From Bacteroidales bacterium UBA4772 (GTDB lineage Bacteria > Bacteroidota > Bacteroidia > Bacteroidales > VadinHA17), in the NCBI GenBank assembly GCA_002403305.1, contig DHHM01000020.1, forward strand, positions 84,875 to 148,874: DNA of 64,000 nt. The letters run 5' to 3'. The translations under genes and the position numbers were made by a program. Every line of letters begins with the position of its first letter. Positions within the stretch are counted from its first letter, which is position 1. The notes beneath the pieces were generated by a model. That model did not search any database. It had not been told where the DNA came from and saw only the letters and a program-made list of their open reading frames with translations. Positions 1-7,533 of this stretch are shown here, one piece after another.

Positions 1-868
1 TAGCAGTGAGACTATTGCTGGCGGGTTTTTATCAACCCCGGATCGTCCTGCCGCAACTGGTTTTGCAGCTCTACTGGAAATGGTTGCAAAGGTTGACCCC
101 CGACTTCGCGTACGGTTCTCCACCTCCCACCCCAAGGATCTGTCGGATGATGTACTTGAGGTCATGGCAAAGCACAATAACATATGCAAGCACATACATC
201 TCCCGGTGCAGAGCGGAAGCACCACCGTCCTGGAACGAATGAACCGCAAATACACGCGCGATTGGTACCTTGGCAGAATTGCTGCTATCAATCGCATTCT
301 TCCGGGCTGTACCCTTTCGACCGACATCATCGCAGGCTTTTGCGGTGAGACAGAGGAGGAACACCGGGAGACCCTCAGTCTGATGAAAGAGGTTGGATTT
401 GATTTTGCTTACATGTTCAAGTATTCCGAGCGCCCCGACACTAAAGCTGCGCGTCATATGAAAGATGATGTGCCGGAGGAGGTCAAAACCCGTCGACTTA
501 ATGAGATCATCGCCCTGCAGAACGAGCTCTCCGCTGTCAGCAAAAAAGCCGATATCGGGAAAACCTTCGAGGTGCTCGTTGAAGGGAGGGCACGAAAAAG
601 CATGGCGGAACCGGATTCTGCTGAGATACCAGATAATGGCAAGCCACAAAAAAGAATTTCTGATGTGGATTCTTCCGGCGATGACTCCACCGGCAAGGCT
701 ATTATTGGCGAAGCGGGTCAGCCTCATCTGCCGACAATGATGGGCCGCACCACCGGTAACAAGGTCGTAGTCTTCCAGGCTGAAAGTATAAGGCCTGGAA
801 ATTATGTAAATGTGACCATCACCCGGTCAACCTCAGCCACACTGATTGGCAACATTGTACATCAATGA
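1..868 (+). CDS. miaB: tRNA-2-methylthio-N6-dimethylallyladenosine synthase MiaB, C-terminal part
   Basis: The reading frame is open from base 2, so the start lies upstream of the window. MiaB is a radical SAM methylthiotransferase that converts i6A37 to ms2i6A37 in tRNAs reading UNN codons. Visible are the end of the radical SAM barrel (FAALLEMVAKVDP, FSTSHPKD, HLPVQSGS, MNRKYTR, STDIIAGFCGETEEE, MFKYSERPDTKAA) and the C-terminal TRAM RNA-binding domain (RPGNYVNVTI). The two Fe-S cysteine clusters are outside the window. Odd: the TRAM domain carries a hydrophilic, Asp/Ser-rich insert of roughly 40 residues (about bases 595-715) between the first TRAM strand (VLVEGRARKS) and MMGRTTGNKVVVF, where typical MiaB has only a few residues. 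The frame stays open, so this reads as a lineage insertion rather than decay. Confidence 0.93.
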   Translation, partial: SSETIAGGFLSTPDRPAATGFAALLEMVAKVDPRLRVRFSTSHPKDLSDDVLEVMAKHNNICKHIHLPVQSGSTTVLERMNRKYTRDWYLGRIAAINRILPGCTLSTDIIAGFCGETEEEHRETLSLMKEVGFDFAYMFKYSERPDTKAARHMKDDVPEEVKTRRLNEIIALQNELSAVSKKADIGKTFEVLVEGRARKSMAEPDSAEIPDNGKPQKRISDVDSSGDDSTGKAIIGEAGQPHLPTMMGRTTGNKVVVFQAESIRPGNYVNVTITRSTSATLIGNIVHQ

Positions 869-889
869 CCATCTCGATGGCACGGCAAG

Positions 890-941
890 TTGAGGTTCCG
901 CCATCTGGCGGAACCTCAATCCCGACAACGAAGTGTCGGGA
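890..941. repeat. Two adjacent perfect hairpins (REP-like intergenic palindrome)
   Basis: Bases 890-902 pair with 907-919 (13-bp stem, 4-nt loop ATCT). Bases 920-927 (TCCCGACA) pair with 934-941 (TGTCGGGA) around a 6-nt loop. The two stems abut. They lie just after miaB and could terminate or stabilise its transcript, but no T-run follows. The only usable start codon of the next gene (GTG at 933) sits in the second hairpin. The compact double palindrome looks like a mobile REP-type intergenic element. Confidence 0.6.
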
Positions 942-1880
942 ACCGCAAGACTTCCGACCTTGAGACCCTGTAACATCTGCCCCCGCAAATGCAACATCGA
1001 CCGCTCCAGAGAGCTCGGCTGGTGCAAAATGGACGACAGGATTCATATCTCATCAATAGTCCTGCACCGTGGTGAGGAGCCTCCCATCTCAGGAGAAAAA
1101 GGTATTGTTAACGTCTTCTTCCCCTCCTGCAACATGCAATGCGTCTACTGCCAGAACTGGGAGATCTCCTGTCGTGGCACACAGGGGACGGTGATGTCAC
1201 TTGATGAAGTATGCGATGCCATAATTAAACTGCTCCCCCTGTCTGAAAATAACCTCGGATTTGTCTCGCCGTCACATTTCACACTTCAGATGGTTTCCAT
1301 TGTTGAAGAGCTGAGGCGTCGCGGCCATAATCCGACCATTATTTATAACACCAACGGCTACGACCTGCCTGAAACGTTGCGTGAACTGGAGGGCATTGTG
1401 GATGTCTGGCTGCCCGACTTCAAGTATTCTGATGACGCGCTTGCTGTGGAGCTCTCCCAGGCACCGCAATACAGTGAATACGCCCTGGCAGCGCTGAAAG
1501 AGATGGTTCGACAGGTAGGCACAACCCTTCACACCGATGACCGCGGAATCGCCCGTCGTGGCATCATAATCCGCCACCTCGTGCTACCCGGCCAGGTGGA
1601 AAACAGCATAGGAGTATTGAAGCTCATCGCTGAGAAATTGTCGCCAAACCTCCATCTCTCATTGATGTCTCAGTACTATCCACCCGACAATCTCTCCGCC
1701 CAAAATCGCAAATCGCAAATCGCAAATCGCAAATTCCTCCATCGTACCGTTACACATCAGGAGTACCAAACCGTCATCGACTCATTCCATGATCTTGGAT
1801 TTAGTCATGGTTGGCTACAGGATTACCAGAGCCACAAAAACTACCGGCCTGATTTTTCACGAGATCATCCTTTCGAGTAG
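933..1880 (+). CDS. PflX-like radical SAM protein (COG1313-type)
   Basis: 315 residues. The radical SAM CxxxCxxC motif is CNMQCVYC (about residues 67-74), preceded by an extra N-terminal cysteine set (CNICPRKC, GWCK) typical of the PflX/PflA-like family annotated as pyruvate-formate-lyase-activating homologues; the real substrate of PflX is unknown. Other family marks are FVSPSHFT, YNTNGYD and WLPDFKY. The start is a GTG at 933: an in-frame stop lies at 891-893 and no other start precedes the first cysteines. That GTG is inside a hairpin repeat, so the native N-terminus may have been replaced. A 7-bp tandem repeat interrupts the 3' part (residues about 257-267) and adds a basic stretch (NRKSQIANRK). 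The reading frame is intact. Confidence 0.8.
   Translation: MSGTARLPTLRPCNICPRKCNIDRSRELGWCKMDDRIHISSIVLHRGEEPPISGEKGIVNVFFPSCNMQCVYCQNWEISCRGTQGTVMSLDEVCDAIIKLLPLSENNLGFVSPSHFTLQMVSIVEELRRRGHNPTIIYNTNGYDLPETLRELEGIVDVWLPDFKYSDDALAVELSQAPQYSEYALAALKEMVRQVGTTLHTDDRGIARRGIIIRHLVLPGQVENSIGVLKLIAEKLSPNLHLSLMSQYYPPDNLSAQNRKSQIANRKFLHRTVTHQEYQTVIDSFHDLGFSHGWLQDYQSHKNYRPDFSRDHPFE
1703..1734. repeat. Heptanucleotide tandem repeat (AAATCGC)4 plus AAAT inside the radical SAM gene
   Basis: Four exact AAATCGC units at 1703-1709, 1710-1716, 1717-1723 and 1724-1730, followed by a partial unit AAAT. Because 7 is not a multiple of 3, gain or loss of one unit would shift the frame of the host gene. Confidence 0.85.
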
Positions 1881-2188
1881 ATCGAACTTTTGCCTGTCTT
1901 CAGCATAGCAACACCCTGAAAATTTTTTGTATAATATCCTGTGATCCCAATCATCCATCTTAAAATGGCATGATTGTATGCTTAAAGAATGACAGGACAT
2001 AAGCTATCTGTTACATGTTGTGGGTAATCTCAACATTTTCACAAAGCCCTGAATTGGAAAATGCTCACACAGCGATATTTGTATCCGGATTAGTGATTTT
2101 CGGTAATTCGATCATTTAGTGATGGCTCCACGTAACTTGAAGCCATTTTTCCCGTTTACAGAATCGGTGAACTTATAGTGTCAGCAAA
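1881..2188. other. Intergenic region, no gene recognised
   Basis: 308 bases between the PflX-like gene and the porP-like gene, AT-rich, with stops in all frames. It must hold the promoter for the PorP/PD40 pair, but I found only an imperfect -7-like box (GATATTTG near 2073) and no strong hairpin or RNA gene. Confidence 0.4.
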
Positions 2189-3139
2189 ATGAACCTGAAA
2201 CAATTTATACTGATTAGTATCGGGACTTTTCTCTTAAGTCTCAGTCTGTCAGGCCAGCATACCCCTTTAAATCCGATTTCAAACCGGGTCTTTACACCCT
2301 TCATGATAAACCCGGCAATAGCCGGGAGCAAGGACTTCATGGCTTTCGACCTGGCAGCCACAATACAGGGAGATGATTTCTCACAGCTCCTCAGCGGCAA
2401 TACCCGCATCGCCAAAAAAGGACCAACATACTTTGGCGCACCTGTCGCCAAAAGCTTTACCCAATTCGGTGCCGGCGGATCAATATTCAATGATGTCACA
2501 AGTCCATCAAGAAACATGGGAGTCAGTGCTGCAGCATCATACCATGTGCCACTGAATGATAAGAATCTCTCATTCCTGTCAGGTGGACTGGCAATAAAGG
2601 GTATCTATAACATGATGGACTCTATTGTTGATCTTGGAGCACCGGCGAAGAACAGTTTTATTCCCAATCTAGATGCCGGTTTGTACCTGTACGGACAAAA
2701 ATTTCATGCGGGAATTTCTGCAACTAATATCCTGGGCAACATGACCGACAGTGCCGATATGGCCGTCTATAATATACCGGTATCGAGACAATACTTCTTT
2801 ATTGCAGGATATAAGTTTGTGCTCAGCAGATCCCTTAACATAGTTCTCGAACCTTCACTGATCGTCAATCTTGATGACTCACTAGACTTTTCAGACAAGA
2901 ACAGCTACAATCCTATGCTGAAACTTTATATGGATGCCTTCTGCATCGGCGCCTACCTCCACAATTACGACAACCTGACTTTCTTCTTCCAGTACAAATT
3001 CCCGCGATTCTATATCGGCACCCTCGTCGACTTCCCGAGGGATGTCCCGTTCTATAAAAGAGACCTGAAGGTCGAGATCGCCGCAGGCATAAATTTCGGG
3101 AGAACAACCGGTTCTTCCCATAACAGATATCAGTGGTAA
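2189..3139 (+). CDS. PorP/SprF family type IX secretion outer-membrane protein
   Basis: 316 residues with a signal peptide (residues 1-22, cleavage near LSLSGQ) and the family hallmark NPAIAGS (residues 41-47; NPAYAG in most members), followed by alternating beta strands of an outer-membrane barrel ending in an aromatic residue (RYQW). PorP is part of the T9SS machinery, while SprF-type paralogues help deliver particular secreted adhesins to the surface. The next gene, 18 bases downstream, encodes a PD40 protein, a pairing common in Bacteroidota. No adhesin with a type B C-terminal domain lies beside this copy, unlike the copy at 53403. I cannot tell whether it is the core PorP or a substrate-specific SprF. 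Confidence 0.82.
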   Translation: MNLKQFILISIGTFLLSLSLSGQHTPLNPISNRVFTPFMINPAIAGSKDFMAFDLAATIQGDDFSQLLSGNTRIAKKGPTYFGAPVAKSFTQFGAGGSIFNDVTSPSRNMGVSAAASYHVPLNDKNLSFLSGGLAIKGIYNMMDSIVDLGAPAKNSFIPNLDAGLYLYGQKFHAGISATNILGNMTDSADMAVYNIPVSRQYFFIAGYKFVLSRSLNIVLEPSLIVNLDDSLDFSDKNSYNPMLKLYMDAFCIGAYLHNYDNLTFFFQYKFPRFYIGTLVDFPRDVPFYKRDLKVEIAAGINFGRTTGSSHNRYQW

Positions 3140-3157
3140 ATTTTAAATGACAGCATC

Positions 3158-4654
3158 ATGAAATTCCTGATAGTTACATTTGCATTTATATATTTCACTT
3201 CCGGCGGGTACCCGGCAGGAGGTTCTAATATAACTGACCATTCTGCCAGGTCTGATCAACAGGAATACGTGCTAATTCAGGATACTGCGATGAGCACCAA
3301 ACTCCTGATCAGACCATTCCAGCTGGATATTGTGCCACCATCATCCGGGGTGCAGTTCTATAAAAACACCATTATCTTCCTCTCCCATTCCAAAATTGAG
3401 GAGAAAGTACCGGAAAAACATCTCTCCTTCGGTTCACTCAAGACTTTCATGGCTCTTCCCCTGGATACAATTCCGGGAGACTGCATTCCTTTCATCCCTA
3501 CTGCACCAAACGTGTTTCCAAGCGAAGCAACCACATTTACAGAGGATTTTAATACAATGTATGTCAGCCTTATTCCGGAACGGGATTCAAGGGAGAAGAT
3601 CTTCAGGGCTACACTGAAGTCAAACAACTGGGTCTTCGATAAAACTCCCCTTGAATTTTGTAAAGGCAATTATATCTACTCACATCCGACGCTGGCTGCA
3701 AAGGGCGACTTTATGATCTTCTCATCAGACATGGTCGGCACCGCAGGAGGACTCGACCTTTTTATAAGTCGAAAAGAAGGTAACGAGTGGGGTAATCCCG
3801 AGAACATCGGGAAACATATTAATACTTCCGGGAACGAGCTGTTTGCATCGCTGGATGCCGAAAACAACCTTTACTTTTCATCTGACGGCCTACCGGGAGA
3901 AGGAGGCTATGATGTCTTTGTGTGCAAATATAACAGCAAGGGATGGGATAAACCTCACAATCTGCCAACGATAATTAATTCCCGGGATGATGAGGTGGCC
4001 TTTACAGTCAGTCGTATTGACAGGAGCAATGCTTTCTTTACCTCAAGAACAAGATTTGGCAAGAGCAGGACCGTCCTGAATTCAGTTACAATTCAGCCAT
4101 CGTCCGCGACTGAGAAAACTAACGCTATCTCCCCTGAATTATTCGTCATGGCAGGAATAGATAACAAGTCTTCCAAAGCAGCAAAAGAGGCATCGGAACC
4201 GCGTGTGGTGAAAGCCTCTGCAAAAGAAATGACTCAGAACCCGCCTCCCGAAAAAAATAATGCTGATAAAAAGGAGCTTACACCTCCCACCACGAAGCCA
4301 GCGCCTGCAGCACCTGCAAAGAACACAGCTGATAAACAAGAAGCAACTTCTCCTGCATCAAAGCCCCCAACTGCTGTACCTGCTGAAGCGGGTAAAGATG
4401 TTGTGATCTACCGGGTACAGATCCTCGCAAATACGAAACCAATTGGCAGTAAGAATTTTACAGTCGACGGAAAGAGCTACAAATCATTCGAATATCTTTA
4501 CATGGGCGGTTACAGGACAACCATCGGCGAATGCCAAAAGCTTGCTGAAGCCACAGCTCTGCAGAATGCCTGTCGGCGAAACGGTTACAGCCAGGCATTC
4601 GTTGTTGCCTTTAAGAACAACATCCGTTCAAATGATCCTGCACTGTTCAAATAA
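3158..4654 (+). CDS. Secreted PD40 beta-propeller protein with C-terminal SPOR-like domain
   Basis: 498 residues: signal peptide (1-20), a TolB/WD40-like PD40 propeller (about 40-320; blades such as MIFSSDM...GGLDLF and LYFSSDGLPGEGGYDVF), a low-complexity linker rich in Lys, Pro and Ala (about 330-410), and a C-terminal domain from about 415 (VVIYRVQILA to the end) that resembles a SPOR or SPOR-like peptidoglycan-binding fold. The architecture parallels T9SS-associated envelope proteins that join an outer-membrane partner to peptidoglycan, here with SPOR in place of OmpA. It is probably co-transcribed with the PorP/SprF gene 18 bases upstream. The specific role is unknown. Confidence 0.72.
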   Translation: MKFLIVTFAFIYFTSGGYPAGGSNITDHSARSDQQEYVLIQDTAMSTKLLIRPFQLDIVPPSSGVQFYKNTIIFLSHSKIEEKVPEKHLSFGSLKTFMALPLDTIPGDCIPFIPTAPNVFPSEATTFTEDFNTMYVSLIPERDSREKIFRATLKSNNWVFDKTPLEFCKGNYIYSHPTLAAKGDFMIFSSDMVGTAGGLDLFISRKEGNEWGNPENIGKHINTSGNELFASLDAENNLYFSSDGLPGEGGYDVFVCKYNSKGWDKPHNLPTIINSRDDEVAFTVSRIDRSNAFFTSRTRFGKSRTVLNSVTIQPSSATEKTNAISPELFVMAGIDNKSSKAAKEASEPRVVKASAKEMTQNPPPEKNNADKKELTPPTTKPAPAAPAKNTADKQEATSPASKPPTAVPAEAGKDVVIYRVQILANTKPIGSKNFTVDGKSYKSFEYLYMGGYRTTIGECQKLAEATALQNACRRNGYSQAFVVAFKNNIRSNDPALFK

Positions 4655-5263
4655 TTACAGAGGGAAACACTCAGTCAATCAGATCCATTCACTTGGCTTG
4701 GAATCGTAGATTTTAGCCTTCCGGATGCAATGCTGCAGGTAACATTATTGGTTCAAGCCTCCTTAAGCATTTTTTCATCACTTTTCCCCTGCTGTTTGTC
4801 AAAACCGAGATGGACCTACTTGCTCCGTGGAGGGCTCTCATTATAGCCTTAAATAACTTATTATCAGTAATCTTACTGTTACTTATCTTGAGATTCCAGA
4901 CGCAACCTTCTCTTTGTTTGTAAAAATACTCCGCTTTTGACTAACAGAACAAATCCGGTCTTTAACAGTTCCGTATAAGTGATAAACAACAAGTTCTGCC
5001 CGGTTTTTGCCTCTCTAATACTCGCCGGAGCTACAACTAAGAACTTGTCCGCAACCCTCTAAAACAGTACCTTTACCGCTGATTTTACGGTAACAGGAAA
5101 AGGGTTCGAAGTTGTTCAGCCAGATCCGCATAACGAAAGCCGTAAATCACCTGGGTTGAACCACCGCAGAAGACGAAACCTTCTGCGTGAAAGACTATAA
5201 TTCTGAAAGTTGCGTTTACCTTAAACCTGCTTTCAGAAACTGACTTAACATGAAGAACTGCTG
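4655..5263. promoter_or_regulatory. Long untranslated region before the EPS operon with two stem-loops
   Basis: 609 bases with no open frame worth calling, immediately before the first EPS gene. Near its 3' end are two perfect inverted repeats: 5165-5172 (CGCAGAAG) with 5180-5187 across a 7-nt loop, and 5201-5209 (TTCTGAAAG) with 5230-5238 (CTTTCAGAA) across 20 nt, the second ending 25 bases before the start codon. The length and the position of the hairpins suggest a structured leader, for example a target for transcript antitermination. No UpxY/RfaH-type gene is in the window and no T-run follows either stem. Confidence 0.45.
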
Positions 5264-6715
5264 ATGGATATATTCAGTACTCTATATCGTTTGCACATTA
5301 TTCCGTTTCTCAAGAAATGGAACCTCCTGAATCTAATCCTGGGGGCACTCGATATACTTGCCATCTTCCTTGCATTTGAGCTGGCATACCTGGTAATCTA
5401 CAGCGGTCAGGGATTCTTTTTCTTTACAGAGAAGACATCTCTCCTGATGTTTATCGGAGTGACTCCATTCTGGCTTTTGGCTATGTATGTCCTGAAGGCA
5501 ACGGAAATCCCGCGCACAAAGAACTATATGGCCATCTTCTGGGAGTACTTCCTGTCGGCCGGGGCCATCCTCCTGCTGCTCATCATCATTTACTTCCTTT
5601 TCAAACTTTACGCAATCTCAAGGACTTTCATAGTACTGATACCTGTTTTCGGTTTTGTCTTACTATATACATTGCGTATCCTCGAATACAAGGTTTTTAA
5701 GCTGTACAGGGCGAAAGGATTTAACTTCCTTAATGTAGTCCTGATAGCTGACGACTCATCACTGCCCTTTATTGAAAGTCTGCTCGAGCACAGGGAATGG
5801 GGATACAAGATTGTCGCAATCTTCACCAGCGCAGACTCCATAAAGGAGAAATATGAGGAGACGATCATAATCCTGCCCGAGGGGTATATCCAGGTTCTGA
5901 ACGACCTCATGGAGGTTGATATGATCGATGAGGTGCTTTATGTCAAAAGCAAGGTACTTCCTTCTGAGGTTCGAAAAATAGTGCGGTCATGCGAAGAGCT
6001 GGGCGTTGTCTTCAGCCTCATGTACCGCGATGAGAAGTTCACGCTCTCCAATGCCGTCAAGACAGAGATAGCCGATAACAAATTCCTGACTTTCATAAAT
6101 GTGCCACACAACACCTACGCACTGGGAGTCAAGAAAATCATTGATATATTCGGATCACTGCTCGGAGTAATTGTTCTTTCTCCGTTAATGATCGTAGTTT
6201 CGATTCTTATTAAGCTCAGTTCTCCGGGACCGGTAGTCTACAAACAGCCCAGGGTTGGCCTTCGCGGAAGACAGTTCGAGCTTTACAAGTTCAGAACGAT
6301 GGTTGCCAACGCCGATGAAATGAGAAAAGAGCTTGAGCAGATGAACGAAGCCGACGGCCCGGCGTTTAAGATTGCAGATGATCCGAGGGTAACAAAGGTT
6401 GGTAAGTTCCTGAGAAGAACCGGTCTTGACGAGCTCCCTCAGCTTTTTAACATCCTCAAGGGTGAGATGTCGCTGATCGGCCCGCGCCCGCCATTGCCAG
6501 CAGAGACGACACATTATGAACGTTGGCAGCTAAGGCGACTTTCGGTCAAACCGGGATTATCATGCTTCTGGCAGGTCAAACCTGACAGAAATAGTATTAA
6601 ATTCGAAAAGTGGATGGAACTGGACCTTGCCTATATCGATAATTGGTCGCTAAGGCTTGATTTGATAATTTTGCTGAAAACCATAAAAACTATTTTTCAT
6701 AGAACAGGATTGTAA
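5264..6715 (+). CDS. Polyprenyl glycosylphosphotransferase, initiating enzyme of EPS synthesis
   Basis: 483 residues. The N-terminal half has four or five transmembrane helices (about 20-145) and a nucleotide-sugar-sensor-like soluble region. The C-terminal half (about 280-483) is the bacterial sugar transferase domain: a membrane entry helix (IIDIFGSLLGVIVLSPLM), ELYKFRTMV (about 340-347), FLRRTGLDELPQLFNIL and EMSLIGPRPP, and SVKPGLSCFWQV. These are the WbaP/WcaJ/CpsE-type marks. The enzyme moves a sugar-1-phosphate from a UDP-sugar to undecaprenyl phosphate, so it decides the first sugar of the repeat unit; the specificity cannot be read from sequence. It is first in the + strand EPS block, 21 bases before the exporter gene. 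Confidence 0.9.
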   Translation: MDIFSTLYRLHIIPFLKKWNLLNLILGALDILAIFLAFELAYLVIYSGQGFFFFTEKTSLLMFIGVTPFWLLAMYVLKATEIPRTKNYMAIFWEYFLSAGAILLLLIIIYFLFKLYAISRTFIVLIPVFGFVLLYTLRILEYKVFKLYRAKGFNFLNVVLIADDSSLPFIESLLEHREWGYKIVAIFTSADSIKEKYEETIIILPEGYIQVLNDLMEVDMIDEVLYVKSKVLPSEVRKIVRSCEELGVVFSLMYRDEKFTLSNAVKTEIADNKFLTFINVPHNTYALGVKKIIDIFGSLLGVIVLSPLMIVVSILIKLSSPGPVVYKQPRVGLRGRQFELYKFRTMVANADEMRKELEQMNEADGPAFKIADDPRVTKVGKFLRRTGLDELPQLFNILKGEMSLIGPRPPLPAETTHYERWQLRRLSVKPGLSCFWQVKPDRNSIKFEKWMELDLAYIDNWSLRLDLIILLKTIKTIFHRTGL

Positions 6716-6736
6716 ATAACTTATATTTGGTGAATT

Positions 6737-7519
6737 ATGTCAAAGAGAATGAAGTCCCCCATCCTGATGATTGCAAGTGTCGTTGCTCTGATTTTGATTA
6801 CAGGCTCTTGCGTGCCAATCACCCAGTTGAAATATTTCAATGACACCGAACAGCTGGCTGAACCTGTTGTTAATCCCCGGATGCAGAAATTAATAATGCC
6901 ATTCGACAAACTTTATATAAGGGTTCTCAGTATAGACTTCCAAACAAGTCAGATCTTCAATACTACTGAAGAGATGAGATCTTTAGGATATGGCGTGAGT
7001 TCCGGTCTGCTTGGATATCTCGTTGATGAAGAGGGTAATATCAACTTTCCGTTCGTTGGGAAAATTAATGTTGGATCTCTTACGACTTCAGAAGCAGCCG
7101 ACAGGATCCAGACTGCTTTAAGTGATTACGTGGCAAACACCTCAATAATTGTAAAGTTTGTTGATAATCAGGTTACAGTAATGGGGGAAGTGGTTCGGCA
7201 GGGATTGTACCCTTTTTCACAGGATAAGCTTAACATCTACGAAGCTCTCAGCTTAGGTGGCGGTATCACACGTTACGGAGATCGAAGAAATGTAATACTC
7301 ATAAGACATGTGGATGGGAGACTTATGCATTACAGGTTGAATCTCTCTGATTCCAAAATTGCCAGTAAAAGTTATTATTATGTGATGCCAAATGATGTCA
7401 TTGTGGTAGAGCCACTAAATGCCATATCTTCAAGCTACTCAAACATCACTTACACTACATTGCTTTCAACAATATCGACCGCCATTGCTGTTCTGCTCTT
7501 TGCAGGCCTCAGGTTTTAA
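6737..7519 (+). CDS. Wza-like polysaccharide export lipoprotein
   Basis: 260 residues, with a lipoprotein signal ending in LITGSC (lipidated Cys25). Then come the polysaccharide export domain (KLIMPFDKLYIRVLS, DEEGNINFPFVGKINV, SEAADRIQTAL) and a SLBB-like domain (VTVMGEVVRQGLYPF, NIYEALSLGGGI). A hydrophobic C-terminal helix (about 238-258) follows, as in Wza where it spans the outer membrane. It forms the outer-membrane channel for the polymer and works with the Wzc-like protein encoded 14 bases downstream. The length is shorter than E. coli Wza (about 380) but normal for Bacteroidota, which usually carry fewer SLBB domains. Confidence 0.9.
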   Translation: MSKRMKSPILMIASVVALILITGSCVPITQLKYFNDTEQLAEPVVNPRMQKLIMPFDKLYIRVLSIDFQTSQIFNTTEEMRSLGYGVSSGLLGYLVDEEGNINFPFVGKINVGSLTTSEAADRIQTALSDYVANTSIIVKFVDNQVTVMGEVVRQGLYPFSQDKLNIYEALSLGGGITRYGDRRNVILIRHVDGRLMHYRLNLSDSKIASKSYYYVMPNDVIVVEPLNAISSSYSNITYTTLLSTISTAIAVLLFAGLRF

Positions 7520-7533
7520 TTAACACGATCACA

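Noticed and set aside
5165..5238. A classical Rho-independent terminator before the EPS operon
   Set aside because: Neither stem is followed by a T-run and the second lies 25 bases from the start codon, so I describe it only as a structured leader.
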